From positions 806,001 through 870,000 of the forward strand of contig NZ_CP092535.1 in NCBI RefSeq assembly GCF_022437945.1: 64,000 bases of DNA, given 5' to 3'. The DNA is from Nocardioides sp. TF02-7. Lineage in GTDB: Bacteria > Actinomycetota > Actinomycetes > Propionibacteriales > Nocardioidaceae. The position numbers were made by a program, and so were the translations under genes. Positions within the stretch are counted from its first letter, which is position 1; each line of letters opens with the position of its first letter. The notes beneath the pieces are model-generated. The model was not told where the DNA came from and ran no database searches. It worked only from the letters and a program-made list of their open reading frames with translations. This document shows, one piece after another, positions 10,286-20,322 of this stretch.

Positions 10286-11451
10286 CGACGCCGACGGCAG
10301 CGCCGGCCGCACCGACCGCGACCGCGGAGCCGGCCGCGCCGGGGTTCTGGCGGCGCCACCGGGTGTGGGTGCTCGCGGCGGTCGCGCTCGTGCTGGCGGT
10401 CGTGGTCGCGGTGTGGATCGGCGGCGACGACGAACGCCACGACGGCCGCTACGACCCGCAGAACCCCGGCCCCGAGGGTGCCCGGGCGCTCGCGCAGGTG
10501 CTCGAGGACGAGGGCGTCGACGTCTCCGTGGTGCGCTCGGCCGACGCGCTCGCGGCGACCGACGCCGGCCGCGGGACGACGGTCGTCGTCACCAGCGCCG
10601 AGCAGCTGGCGCGGAGCACGCTGGAACGGCTGGTGCGCGACACGCGCGGGGCCCGCGTGGTGCTGGTGGAGCCGCCGTACCACCTGCTCGGCGAGCTGGA
10701 GGCCGGGCTGGACACGGCGTACTCCGACGGCGAGGAGGTGCGCGGCGACTGCGCCGACCAGCGGTTCGACGACCTCGCGATCACCGTCGACCGGGCCACC
10801 GCCTACACCACCGGGAGCGGGTGCTTCCCCGGCGAGGACGAGGGCTACCTGCTCGCGTCGGGACGCGACGGGCTCTCGCTCCTCGGCGCCGGCGAGGCGC
10901 TCACCAACGACCAGGTGCTCCGCGGCGACAACGCCGCCGTCGCGCTGCGACTGCTCGGCGACGAGCCCGAGCTGGTCTGGTACGTCGCCACCATCGACGA
11001 CGCCGTCGGCGAGGAGGCCGTCAGCATCTGGTCGTTCGCGCCCGACTGGCTGGTGCCGGCCGTGTGGACGGTGCTGCTGGCCTGCGTGGCGCTGCTCGGC
11101 TGGCGGTTCCGGCGGCTCGGGCCGCTCACGACCGAGCCGCTGCCGGTGGTGGTCCGCGCCGTGGAGACGACGCTGAGCCGGGGCCGGATGTACCGCCGTA
11201 GCGACGACCGCGCGCACGCCGCCGCCGCCCTGCGCGCCGCGACCCGGCGGCGGCTCGCCGCCCGCCTTGCGCTCGGCCGCCCCGCCACCGAGGCCGACGT
11301 CGTCACCGCGGTCGCGCACCACCTGGGCCGGCGCGAGGACGAGGTGGCCGTCCTGATCAGCAGCACAGCACCCGAGCCCACCACCGACCACGACCTGGTG
11401 CGGCTCGGGGAGGAACTCGACCGGCTCGACAGAGAGGTACGCCGCGGATGA
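10282..11451 (+). CDS. DUF4350 domain membrane protein
   Basis: 389 residues, intact, starting at the ATG that overlaps the DUF4129 stop (ATGA). After a P/A-rich leader there is a membrane helix (VWVLAAVALVLAVVVAVWIG, near residue 31). The extracytoplasmic part, about 55-240, contains the DUF4350 core: PQNPGPEGARALAQVLEDEG, then VVVTSAEQL and VLVEPPYHLL. A second helix (VPAVWTVLLACVALLGW) follows near residue 265, and then an arginine-rich cytoplasmic tail. The arrangement DUF4129-DUF4350-MoxR-DUF58 is common in actinobacteria. Function unknown, presumably cell envelope. Confidence 0.85.
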   Translation: MTTPTAAPAAPTATAEPAAPGFWRRHRVWVLAAVALVLAVVVAVWIGGDDERHDGRYDPQNPGPEGARALAQVLEDEGVDVSVVRSADALAATDAGRGTTVVVTSAEQLARSTLERLVRDTRGARVVLVEPPYHLLGELEAGLDTAYSDGEEVRGDCADQRFDDLAITVDRATAYTTGSGCFPGEDEGYLLASGRDGLSLLGAGEALTNDQVLRGDNAAVALRLLGDEPELVWYVATIDDAVGEEAVSIWSFAPDWLVPAVWTVLLACVALLGWRFRRLGPLTTEPLPVVVRAVETTLSRGRMYRRSDDRAHAAAALRAATRRRLAARLALGRPATEADVVTAVAHHLGRREDEVAVLISSTAPEPTTDHDLVRLGEELDRLDREVRRG

Positions 11452-12443
11452 CCGACAGCCACGAGGTGCTGAGCAAGCCCGAGAGACGCGACCACCAGGA
11501 GGTGCGGGAGCGGCTGCTCGCCGTGCGCCACGAGGTGGGCAAGGCCGTCGTCGGCCAGGATGCCGCGGTCTCGGGCCTGATGGTCGCGCTGCTCTGCGGC
11601 GGCCACGTGCTGATGGAGGGCGTGCCGGGCACCGCCAAGACCCTGCTGGTGCGGACCCTGGCCGCGACGCTCACGGTCGAGGCGCGTCGCGTGCAGTTCA
11701 CCCCCGACCTGATGCCCGGCGACATCACCGGCTCGCTGGTGATCGACAGCTCCCAGGGCGAGCTCACCTTCCGCGAGGGACCGGTCTTCACCAACCTGCT
11801 GCTCGCCGACGAGATCAACCGCACGCCGCCGAAGACGCAGTCGGCGCTGCTCGAGGCGATGGAGGAGGGCCAGGTCTCCGCCGACGGCGTCACCCGCCCG
11901 CTCCCCCGCCCGTTCCTCGTGGCCGCCACCCAGAACCCGGTGGAGTACGAGGGCACCTACCCGCTGCCCGAGGCACAGCTGGACCGGTTCCTGCTCAAGG
12001 TGGTGCTGCCGGTGCCGCCCCGCGACGACGAGATCGCCATCCTCACCCGGCACGCAGCGGGCTTCGACCCGCGCGACGTCGCCGGCGCCGGCGTGCGACC
12101 GGTGGCCACCGGGGCCGACATCGAGGCCGCCCAGGCCGCGGTGCGCACGGTGCAGGTGGCGCCCGAGGTGGCGACGTACATCGTCGACATCGCGCGGGCG
12201 ACCCGCGAGTCGCCGTCGCTCTCGCTCGGCGTCAGCCCCCGCGGCGCCACCGCGCTCCTCCGCGCCGCGCGGGCGTGGGCGTGGCTGTCGGGCCGCGACT
12301 TCGTCACCCCCGACGACGTGAAGGCCCTGGCCCACGCGACCCTCGTGCACCGGCTCGGACTGCGGCCCGAGGCCGAGCTCGAGGGCGTCGACGTCGGCAA
12401 GGTGCTCAGCGCCGCGCTGGGCTCGGTGCCGGTGCCGCGCTGA
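11448..12443 (+). CDS. MoxR-family AAA+ ATPase (first cluster)
   Basis: 331 residues, intact. Walker A is GVPGTAKT at residues 58-65 and Walker B LLLADEIN ends at 125; the sensor region TQNPVEYEGTYPLPEAQLDR is diagnostic of MoxR. MoxR ATPases are thought to act as chaperones for VWA or DUF58 partners, and a DUF58 gene follows directly. The start ATG overlaps the DUF4350 stop. It is clearly distinct from the second MoxR at 15962, in keeping with a separate subfamily. Confidence 0.93.
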   Translation: MTDSHEVLSKPERRDHQEVRERLLAVRHEVGKAVVGQDAAVSGLMVALLCGGHVLMEGVPGTAKTLLVRTLAATLTVEARRVQFTPDLMPGDITGSLVIDSSQGELTFREGPVFTNLLLADEINRTPPKTQSALLEAMEEGQVSADGVTRPLPRPFLVAATQNPVEYEGTYPLPEAQLDRFLLKVVLPVPPRDDEIAILTRHAAGFDPRDVAGAGVRPVATGADIEAAQAAVRTVQVAPEVATYIVDIARATRESPSLSLGVSPRGATALLRAARAWAWLSGRDFVTPDDVKALAHATLVHRLGLRPEAELEGVDVGKVLSAALGSVPVPR

Positions 12444-12447
12444 CGCG

Positions 12448-13750
12448 ATGGCGATCTCCGGACGGGTCCCCCCTCCTGCTGGCGCTCGGCGTCGGCGCCG
12501 TGCTGCTGCGCCCGGCGGGCGGCACCGTCGTCCTGTGGCTGCTCGCGGTGCTGCTCCTCGCCGGCGCCGACCTGCTGCTGGCCCCGGGTCCCGCTGCCGT
12601 CGCGCTGCGGCGCCGGCCGCCGGGCACCGTGCGGCTCGGCGACCCGGCCGAGTCGGCGCTGACCGTCGTCAACGAGCGCGGCCGGTCGCTGCGGCTGGAG
12701 GTGCGCGACGCCTGGCAGCCGACCGCAGGAGCCTCCGGCAACCGGCACCGGCTCCGGCTCCCGGCCGGCGAGCGCCGGGTGCTCCGCACGCCGCTGCTGC
12801 CGCGGCGCCGCGGCGACCTGCGCGCCCACGGCGTCACGGTGCGGTCGTGGGGCCCGCTGGGGCTGGCCGCCCGCCAGCGCACGTACGACGTGCCGGGCTC
12901 CGTGCGCGCCCTCCCCCGTTCGAGTCGCGCAAGCACCTGCCCTCACGGCTGGCGCAGCTGCGCGAGCTCGACGGCCGCGCGGCGGTGCGGGTCCGCGGGC
13001 AGGGGACCGAGTTCGACTCGCTGCGGGAGTACGTGCGGGGCGACGACGTCCGGTCCATCGACTGGCGCGCCTCCGCCCGCACACCGCACGTGGTGGTGCG
13101 GACCTGGCAGCCGGAGCGCGACCGACGGGTGGTGCTCGTCCTCGACACCTCGCGGACCGCGGCCGGCCGGGTCGGCGGCGAGGACGGCGTACCCCGGCTC
13201 GACGCGGCGATGGACGCCGCCCTCCTCCTCGCCGCCCTCGCCTCCCGCGCCGGCGACCGGGTCGACTTCGTCGCCGGCGACCGGCGGGTGCGCGCGCGGC
13301 TCCGCACGGCCGGCGCGCGGGACGTCGCGGCGCGGTTGCAGGAGACGATGGCCGACCTCGACGCGGTGATCGTGGAGGCCGACTGGGACGCCCTCGCCGG
13401 CGCCGTGCACGGCCTGGGCAGGCAGCGGGCCCTCGTCGTCCTGCTCACCCCGCTGGAGCCGGCGGCCGTCGCGCAGGGCCTGCTGCCCGTCCTGCCCACC
13501 CTGACCCGCCACCACCGGGTCGTCCTCGCCTCCGTCCGCGACCCCGAGCTGACCCGTCTCGCCGGCCGCCGCGGCACCATCGACGACGTCTACGCCGCGG
13601 CCGCCGCCGAGCAGGAGGTCCGCCGCCGCGACTGGACCACCGACGTGCTCCAGCGGCTCGGGGTCGACGTCGTCGACGCCGACGCCGAGCGCCTGCCCCC
13701 CCGCCCTCGCCGACCACTACCTCGTGCTCAAGGCCCAGGGACTCCTCTGA
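12448..13750 (+). CDS. DUF58 domain protein (three frameshifts, first cluster)
   Basis: Starts at ATG 12448, 4 bp after moxR. Breaks occur at the C6 run 12468-12473 (one extra), the C5 run 12913-12917 (one missing) and the C7 run 13696-13702 (one extra). The corrected 433-residue protein has two N-terminal membrane helices (PLLLALGVGAVLL and VVLWLLAVLLLAGADLLLA), a beta-rich section, the DUF58 motif LREYVRGDDVRSIDWRASA and a VWA-like C-terminal half (VVLVLDTSRTA). It ends LADHYLVLKAQGLL. DUF58 proteins pair with MoxR. The stop lies three bases before the 22 bp repeat array. Confidence 0.88.
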
Positions 13751-13753
13751 CCT

Positions 13754-14024
13754 GTTGAATCGGGTGTCGTGGTGGGTTGAATCCGGCCTCGTGGTGGGTT
13801 GAATCGGGCCTCGTGGTCGGTCGAATCGGGCCTCGTGGTGGGTTGAATCCGGCCTCGTGGTCGGTCGAATCGGGCCTCGTGGTCCGTCGAATCGGGCCTC
13901 GTGGTGAGACGGAATCGCCACGAGACCCGACTCGGCCCGCCACCACACCCGATTCGACACACCACCACACCCGAATCAACACACCACGAGACACGATTCG
14001 ACGCGCTACGGGGGCCGATTCAAC
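13754..14024. repeat. Array of 22 bp repeats that reverses orientation half way
   Basis: About seven direct copies of a 22 bp unit (GTYGAATCSGGYSTCGTGGT plus two bases) run from 13754 to about 13907, followed by about five copies of the complementary unit to 14024. The two halves could pair as one long imperfect hairpin. It fills the gap between two convergent genes, and its last bases form the stop codon of the minus-strand gene (14020-14022). A second array of the same unit lies at 25829-26125. There are no spacers between units, so it is not a CRISPR. A bidirectional terminator is my guess; the origin is unknown. Confidence 0.9.
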
Positions 14025-15025
14025 CTTGGGTGGCGACCCGGTCCTCGAGGAGGTCGGCGGAGATGTCGCCGGTGTGGCCGGCGCGGGCGGCCTGGCGGCC
14101 GAGGACGAAGACGTAGAGGAAGAAGGCGACCTCGGCCAGTACGCCGATCGCGATCCGCGCCCAGGTCGGCAGCGGGGAGGGCGTCACGAAGGCCTCGATC
14201 ACGCCGCTGACGAGGAGCACGACCACCAGGCCGAGGGCGACGGTCACCATGGTCCGCCCGGCGGCGGCGAGCGCCTTGCCGCGGCTCAGGTCGCCGGGCT
14301 CCACCCACGACCAGAACAGCCGGAGCCCCACCCCGCCAGCGACGAACACCGCCGTCAGCTCGAGCAGCCCGTGCGGGAGGATCAGCCCCCAGAACAGGTC
14401 GCCGCGGTCGTGCCGGGTCATGATCGACCCGACCGCGGCCAGGTTGAGGATGTTCTGGAACAGCAGCCACACCACGCCGATCCCGGTGATGCCGAGCGCC
14501 ATGCACAGCGCGCTGACCCAGGCGTTGTTGACCCACACCCGCGCGGCGAAGGCGCCGGCCGCGTCCTCGCTGTAGTAGCTCTCGAAGTCGTTCTCGACCA
14601 GCTGCTCCACCTGCTGCGGCGACATCAGGCCCTGTTCGACCTCGGGGTGGTCGAGGAACCACAGCATCAGCACGCCGGTCACGACGACGTTGGCGGCCAG
14701 GCAGCCGAGCCACCACCAGCGCAGCCGGTAGAGCGCCGCAGGGAACTGCAGGGTGAGGAACCGGCCGATCCCCCGCCAGCTCAGCACCCGCGAGCCGACC
14801 ATCCGGATCCGCGCCCGGGCGAGCAGCGACGACAGGTAGGCGACGACCTCGGCGTCGGGGGCCGACGTGCGGATCACCGACAGGTGCGTCGCGACCTGCT
14901 GGTAGTGGTCGACGAGCTCGTCGGCCTCCGCGCCGGTCGGCCGCCGCGTCCGCACCAGCTGCTCGAGCCGCCCCCCACTCGCGCGAGTGCGCGGCGACGT
15001 AGGCGTCGAGGTCGATGCGCGGCAC
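14020..15025 (-). CDS. SpoIIM-like integral membrane protein (one frameshift)
   Basis: Starts at GTG 15023-15025 (PRIDLDAYVAAHSREWG). One base is extra in the run at 14971-14976, after which the frame continues RLEQLVRTRRPTGAEADELVDHYQQV. Corrected length is 334 residues, with an N-terminal helical section and about six membrane segments, including LFWGLILPHGLLELTAVFVAGG. The latter is the stage II sporulation protein M (DUF95) pattern. In actinobacteria without spores this gene travels with MoxR/DUF58/RDD clusters; the function there is unknown. It converges on the DUF58 gene and diverges from the RDD gene, with 43 bp between starts. Confidence 0.85.
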
Positions 15026-15068
15026 GGGCCAAGGGTACGGCGTCCGCGCACGGCCTAGGCTGGCCCCG

Positions 15069-15888
15069 ATGTCGGGCCAGGGGGCGGCCGAGTTCGCCGC
15101 GATCACGAGCGACGACCTCGTCACCGGCGAGGGCGTGGCGCTCGACCTGCCGCCGGCGGGCCTCGGACTGCGGATGGCGTCCGGGTTGCTCGACCTGCTG
15201 GTCACCGCCGTGCTCTACGTCGCGGTCCTCCTGCTGCTCGTGCTGGCGACGGTGGGCGTGGACAGTGCGCTGTTCGCGCTCTCGTTCGTGGCCACGACGG
15301 TGATCGTCTTCGTCGTCTACCCCACCCTGCTCGAGACCCTGACCCGCGGCCGCTCCCTCGGCAAGCTGGCGCTCGGACTGCGCACCGTGCGCGACGACGC
15401 CGGTCCGATCACGTTCCACCACGCCCTCGTCCGGTCGCTGATCGGGTTCGTCGAGATCTATGCGACCTCCGGCGTCCTCGTGTTCTTCGCGATGCTGCTG
15501 AGCGCCAAGGGCAAGCGGCTCGGCGACCACGCCGCGGGCACGTACGTGATCCGCGACCGGGTCACGCTGCGGTTGCCCTACCCGCCGCCGATGCCGCCCC
15601 AGCTGGCGTCGTGGGCGCGGCAGGCCGACCTGGCTGCGCTCCCGACCGGGCTCGCGCTCGGTGTCCGGCAATACCTCGGCCGGGTCTCGGCGCTCGACCC
15701 GCAGACCCGGCACCGCGTCGGCACCGCGCTGCTCGAGGAGGTACGGCGGCACGTCGCGCCCGCGCCGCCGGCGAGCGCGCCGCCCGACCAGGTGCTCGCC
15801 GCGGTCGTGGCGGAGCGGCGGGAGCGCGACCTGGCCCGGCTGCGGCGTGAGGGACGAGCTCCGCGGGCGGTTGACGGCCCGCGACTGA
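15069..15888 (+). CDS. RDD family membrane protein (one frameshift)
   Basis: The start is ATG 15069. The RDD domain occupies about residues 25-160: LDLPPAGLGLRMASGLLDLL, two membrane helices, TRGRSLGKLALGLRTVRDDA and KGKRLGDHAAGTYVIRDR. A soluble, charged C-terminal part follows. One base is extra at 15851-15853; corrected, the end reads EDELRGRLTARD with the stop at 15886-15888, 272 residues in all. Without the correction the protein would run on to 15965 into the next gene. RDD proteins are of uncertain function; some are linked to ion transport. Confidence 0.86.
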
Positions 15889-15961
15889 GGCGCGACGGGG
15901 CCGCGCGCGGCCGCCGTACCGGGCTCGGTTCGGGCGCCCGGCCCGCGGGTAGGTTGTGGCC

Positions 15962-16981
15962 GTGAGCGTCACCCCGACCGTGCAGCCGGCCCCTCCCCTG
16001 ACCGCTGAGGAGGTGGCGCGGGCCAGCGAGAGCGTCGAGCGCATCACCGCGACGTTCGCGAGCCGGGTGGTCGGCCAGGAGCGGGTCCGCACGTCGCTGC
16101 TCGTCACCCTCCTCGCGGAGGGCCACGTGCTGCTCGAGAGCGTGCCGGGCCTGGCCAAGACGCTGGCGGCCACGACCCTCGCGCAGGCCGTCAGCGCCCG
16201 CTTCTCCCGCATCCAGTGCACGCCCGACCTGCTGCCCTCCGACATCATCGGCACGCAGGTCTACGACCCGCGGCGGCACGAGTTCGAGACCCAGCTCGGC
16301 CCGGTGCACGCCAACTTCGTGCTGCTCGACGAGATCAACCGGGCCAGCGCGAAGACGCAGTCGGCCCTGCTGGAGGCGATGCAGGAGCGGCAGACGTCGA
16401 TCGCCGGCACCGTCCACCGGCTGCCCGACCCGTTCATGGTGCTGGCCACCCAGAACCCGATCGAGGAGGAGGGCACCTACACCCTCCCCCACGCGCAGAT
16501 GGACCGGTTCCTGCTCAAGGAGGTCGTCGACTACCCGGCCGAGGCCGAGGAACTGATGGTGCTCGACCGGATCGGCGACGACACCCTGGGGCAGCACGCC
16601 GAGCGGATCACCGCCGCCGCGACGGTCGCCGACGTCGTCGCGCTGCAGGACCTGGTGCGCCGGGTCTACGTCGATCCCGCGATCCGGCGCTACGTCGTGT
16701 CGCTGGTCCGCGCGACCCGCCACGTCGAGCAGCTGCTCGGTCCCGAGCTCGGGGCGTACGTCGAGATCGGCGCCAGCCCGCGCGGCAGCATCGCGTTCTT
16801 CCAGGCGGCGCGGGCGATGGCGGTGGTGCAGGGCCGCCACTACGTGATCCCCGAGGACGTGCGCGAGCTCCGCCACAGCGTGCTCCGCCACCGGATCCAC
16901 CTCAGCTTCGAGGCGCTGGCCGACCGGGTGCAGCCGGAGACGGTGATCGACGCGGTGTTCCGCGCCGTCCCGACGCCCTGA
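15962..16981 (+). CDS. MoxR-family AAA+ ATPase (second cluster)
   Basis: 339 residues, intact. The Walker A segment is ESVPGLAKT, Walker B VLLDEINRASAKTQSALLEA, and the sensor stretch TQNPIEEEGTYTLPHAQMDR. GTG 15962 is chosen; GTG 15956, two codons upstream, is equally possible. This copy has the classic MoxR/BatR sequence and heads a five-gene Bat-like operon: DUF58, a small membrane protein, two VWA proteins and a TPR protein. The presumed role is chaperoning the VWA complex. Confidence 0.92.
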   Translation: MSVTPTVQPAPPLTAEEVARASESVERITATFASRVVGQERVRTSLLVTLLAEGHVLLESVPGLAKTLAATTLAQAVSARFSRIQCTPDLLPSDIIGTQVYDPRRHEFETQLGPVHANFVLLDEINRASAKTQSALLEAMQERQTSIAGTVHRLPDPFMVLATQNPIEEEGTYTLPHAQMDRFLLKEVVDYPAEAEELMVLDRIGDDTLGQHAERITAAATVADVVALQDLVRRVYVDPAIRRYVVSLVRATRHVEQLLGPELGAYVEIGASPRGSIAFFQAARAMAVVQGRHYVIPEDVRELRHSVLRHRIHLSFEALADRVQPETVIDAVFRAVPTP

Positions 16982-16994
16982 GGAGCCGCCCGCA

Positions 16995-17909
16995 GTGCCG
17001 CACCTGACCCGGGTCAAGTCCCGCCTCTCCATCCACGCGCACCGGAAGGTGCGGGGGCTGCTGGAGGGCGAGTACGCCGCGATCCACGTCGGCCGCGGCA
17101 TCGACTTCAACGACCTGCGGGAGTACGTGCGCGGCGACGACGTGAAGGACATCGACTGGAAGGCGTCGGCGCGGAGCCGGACGCTTCTGGTCAAGCGGTA
17201 CGTCGCCGAGCGCAAGCACACCGTCGTCCTCGCCGTCTCCACCGGGCGCACGATGGCCGCGATGAACGACGCCCGGGTCGCCAAGCGCGACCTCGCGGTG
17301 TTCGTCGCCGGCGTGGTGGGCTACCTCGCCACCCGCCACGGCGACCTGGTCGCACTGGTCCACGGCGACGCCCACCGGCAGCATGCGCGGCCGCCGGGCA
17401 ACGGCGAGCTGCACCTCGAGCGGCTGCTCGGCGTCGTCCACGACGCGATTCGTCCCAGCGGTCCACCGAGCGACCTGGCGGCGGTCCTCGACTACGTCTC
17501 CCGCGCGATCCGACGCCGCACCATCCTGGTCGTGGTCTCCGACGAGACCCACGTGTCCGAGCCGGTGGCGGCGTCGCTGCGCCGGCTGACCGCCCAGCAC
17601 GAGGTGCTGTTCCTGACGATCGGCGACCTCGACCCCACGGTGCCCGGCACCGGTCACGACGAGCCCGGCGGCCGGCCGGCGCTGCGGCGGCTGGTCGACG
17701 TCGATGCCGGTGACGAGGTGCCGGACTGGCTGCGCGGCGACGTCCTGCTGCAGCAGGAGTACGCCGCCCTGGTCGCGAGCGAGGAGTCGCAGCTGCGGCG
17801 CCGGCTCGAGCAGCTCGGCGTCGTGCACGAGCGGGTCCACGACACCGACTCCGCGATCAGCGCGGTGTTCCGGCTCCTGGAGAGGCACCGGCATGCCCGC
17901 CGTCGATGA
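16995..17909 (+). CDS. DUF58 domain protein (second cluster)
   Basis: 304 residues, intact, GTG start 13 bp after moxR. Unlike the first DUF58 protein it has no membrane helices. It begins directly with the core: KVRGLLEGEYAAIHVGRGID, then LREYVRGDDVKDIDWKASAR, with a VWA-like remainder (TVVLAVSTGRTMAAMNDARV). The MIDAS-like sequence VSTGRT departs from DxSxS, so metal binding is doubtful. It is the usual partner of the preceding MoxR. Confidence 0.9.
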   Translation: MPHLTRVKSRLSIHAHRKVRGLLEGEYAAIHVGRGIDFNDLREYVRGDDVKDIDWKASARSRTLLVKRYVAERKHTVVLAVSTGRTMAAMNDARVAKRDLAVFVAGVVGYLATRHGDLVALVHGDAHRQHARPPGNGELHLERLLGVVHDAIRPSGPPSDLAAVLDYVSRAIRRRTILVVVSDETHVSEPVAASLRRLTAQHEVLFLTIGDLDPTVPGTGHDEPGGRPALRRLVDVDAGDEVPDWLRGDVLLQQEYAALVASEESQLRRRLEQLGVVHERVHDTDSAISAVFRLLERHRHARRR

Positions 17910-18369
17910 CCTCCAGGGCGAGTTCTCGGGCCCGGTCGCCTACGACGGACGCTGGTTCTGGCTGGCGCTCCTCGGCATCGCCCTCGTGGTCTTGTACTAC
18001 GCGGCGGTGCTCGTCCTGACCCGGCGCCGGGCCCGGCCGCCCGACGAGGACGCCGTGACCGCGGCGCGCCGTGAGCACCTCGAGCGCATCGACCGGATCG
18101 AGGCGGCGGTGCGCTCCGGCGGGCTCCCCGCACGCGACGGGCACCAGCAGCTCAGCGAGGCGGTGCGCTCCTACGTCGGCACGGTGAGCCCGTTGCCGGC
18201 GCCGACGATGGCGCTGGCCGACTTCCGGGCCCGGGCGCCGCGGCCGCTCACCGACGCGATCGAGCTGATGTACCCGCCCGAGTTCGCACCCGACGACGTC
18301 GGCCGCGCGCGCGAGCGGTTCGACGACGCGGTCCGCGAGGCGCGAGGACTGGTCGCGACATGGGCGTGA
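17893..18369 (+). CDS. Small membrane-anchored protein of the Bat-like operon
   Basis: 158 residues, intact. One membrane helix (FWLALLGIALVVLYYAAVLV, about residues 22-41) is followed by a basic, helical cytoplasmic domain of about 115 residues. The gene overlaps the DUF58 end by 17 bp and the next gene start by 10 bp, so the operon is tightly coupled. Position and shape match the DUF4381-like gene found in Bat operons, but similarity is too low for me to assign that family firmly. Confidence 0.7.
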   Translation: MPAVDDLQGEFSGPVAYDGRWFWLALLGIALVVLYYAAVLVLTRRRARPPDEDAVTAARREHLERIDRIEAAVRSGGLPARDGHQQLSEAVRSYVGTVSPLPAPTMALADFRARAPRPLTDAIELMYPPEFAPDDVGRARERFDDAVREARGLVATWA

Positions 18370-19421
18370 GCTGGGTCCCGGGCGAGTCCGAGCTGCGCTG
18401 GCCGTGGCTGGTGGTCGCCCTCGGCGTCCTCGTCGCCGTGCTGCTCCTGGTGTGGCTGCGCGTGTGGTGGCGGCGCCCGCCGCGCTCCGCGGCGTACGTC
18501 GCCCACGCGACGCGGCTACGCCGCCTCCCCCGCTACCGGGCGCTCGTCCGCCGCCGCGCCCTGCTCGGCGGGCTCGGCTCGGCGGCCGCGCTGGTGGCCT
18601 GCGCCGGCGCGATCCTCCTCGGCGGCCGGCTCCAGCAGGCGCAGACCCTCGAGCGCGACGACGTCGCCCGCGACATCATGCTGTGCCTCGACGCGTCGGG
18701 CTCCACGGCGCCGTGGAACGTCGACGTCGTCCAGGAGCTGCGCGACATCGTCGAGGACCTCGAGGGCGAGCGGATCGGGCTGACGGTCTGGAACAACGCG
18801 GCGATCACGAAGTTCCCGCTCACCGACGACTACGAGTTCGTGCTCGAGCAGCTGGAGCAGGCGGAGCTGGCGTTCTCGGGGTGGACCGACTACCTCGCCA
18901 CCGAGGAGTACTACGCCTACACCGCCGGCACCTTCGTCTCGGAGTTCGACCGTCAGTCCTCGCTCGTCGGCGACGGCCTGGTGTCGTGCGTGCAGCGTTT
19001 CGACCGCCCCGACGAGGACCGGGGCCGGGCGCTGGTGCTCGCCACCGACGGCGAGCAGCGCGGACGCGGGGTGTTCTCGATCGAGGAGGCCGGCGCGTAC
19101 GCCGACGACCAGGGTGTGGTCGTCCACACGATCGCCAACCCCGGGGAGCCGGCCGAGGACGGCGACCTCGACGAGCTGCGCGCCGCCGCGCGGGCCACCG
19201 GCGGCACCTACGCCCTGCTCGGCTCCGACGGCACCGCCGAGGAGGTCGTCGACTCGATCGACGACCTGCGCGCGGCGCGGATCGAGCGGCCGCCGCTGCG
19301 CCAGGTGGTCGACCGGAACGGGCCGGGCACGGTCGTCGCAGGGATCGGCGTGGGGCTGCTGCTCGTCGGCTGGGCGGTGGAGTGGCTGGTGGCCGCGCGC
19401 GGACGGAGGCCCGGGCGGTGA
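18360..19421 (+). CDS. VWA domain protein, BatA-like
   Basis: 353 residues, intact. Two N-terminal membrane helices (WLVVALGVLVAVLLLVWLRV; GSAAALVACAGAILLGG) are followed by a von Willebrand A domain with an intact MIDAS start, CLDASGST. ALVLATDGEQRGRG comes later in the domain. A C-terminal helix (GTVVAGIGVGLLLVGWAVEW) anchors it again. This helix-VWA-helix plan is that of BatA/BatB aerotolerance proteins, thought to act with MoxR at the cell envelope. Confidence 0.88.
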   Translation: MGVSWVPGESELRWPWLVVALGVLVAVLLLVWLRVWWRRPPRSAAYVAHATRLRRLPRYRALVRRRALLGGLGSAAALVACAGAILLGGRLQQAQTLERDDVARDIMLCLDASGSTAPWNVDVVQELRDIVEDLEGERIGLTVWNNAAITKFPLTDDYEFVLEQLEQAELAFSGWTDYLATEEYYAYTAGTFVSEFDRQSSLVGDGLVSCVQRFDRPDEDRGRALVLATDGEQRGRGVFSIEEAGAYADDQGVVVHTIANPGEPAEDGDLDELRAAARATGGTYALLGSDGTAEEVVDSIDDLRAARIERPPLRQVVDRNGPGTVVAGIGVGLLLVGWAVEWLVAARGRRPGR

Positions 19422-20322
19422 GGCCGCTGACGGCGGCCCGCCGGGTCGGGATCGTGGTGGCGTTCGTGCTGGTGCTGCTCCAGCCCGGCTTCGGCGAGCG
19501 GGCGGCGCCCACGCAGGTCGCCGACCTGCAGGTACTGGTCGTCGTCGACCGCACCCGCTCGATGGCGGCGCTCGACCACCAGGGCGGTCCCCGGGTCCAC
19601 GGCGTGCAGCGGGACCTCACCGACCTGGCCGCCGCGCTGCCGGGGAGCGCGGCTCGCGCTGCTCACCCACGGGCGGGAGGCGACGCTCGAGCTGCCGTTC
19701 ACCAGCGACACGGCGACGTTCACGACGGCGGTCGAGACGATGCGCATCGAGGGGATCTTCGACGGCGCCGGGTCCATGGTCGACCGGCCGCTGGACGCCA
19801 TGGCGGAGGTCCTCGAGCGGGCGCGCGAGCAGCACCCCCGACCGGCGCCGGATGGTGGTCTTCGTCAGCGACGGGGAGAACACCGCCGACGGCGCCGACC
19901 AGGCGTCCTTCGAGCAGCTGGCCGACCTGGTCGACGGCGGCGTGGTGCTGGGCTACGGCACCGCGGACGGCGCGCGGATGCCCGAGGCCGACGACCTCTC
20001 CGAGGACGAGGGCTACGTCTACGACTTCGAGACCAACGACGACGCGATCTCCCGGATCGACGAGGAGAACCTGCAGCGCGTCGCCGACGAGATGGGGATC
20101 GACTACGTGCACCGCACCGGGCCGGGCGGCATGGCCGCCATCGCCGACGGGTTCGAGGCGTCGTACTCGCTCGACGGCGAGGGCCGGACGGCGCAGAACG
20201 ACCTGACCTGGGTGTTCGGCCTGGTCCTGCTCGGCCTGGTGCTGCTGGAGCTGCGCACGCAGTGGCGGGCGCTGTGGACCTCCCACCGGGTGCTGGCGCC
20301 GCGGGACGGGAGCGGCACGTGA
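19418..20322 (+). CDS. VWA domain protein, BatB-like (two frameshifts)
   Basis: The GTG start overlaps the previous stop. Extra bases occur in G4 19642-19645 and C5 19835-19839. The corrected 300-residue protein has an N-terminal helix (VGIVVAFVLVLLQPGFG), then VLVVVDRTRSMAAL. This is a VWA domain whose MIDAS reads DRTRS, so the middle serine of DxSxS is threonine-like in position and altered. VVFVSDGENTADGADQ follows, and the C-terminal helix LTWVFGLVLLGLVLLEL closes it. It is paired with the preceding BatA-like gene. Confidence 0.84.

Noticed and set aside
13754..14024. CRISPR array
   Set aside because: Units are 22 bp with no spacers, they reverse orientation, and no cas genes are nearby.
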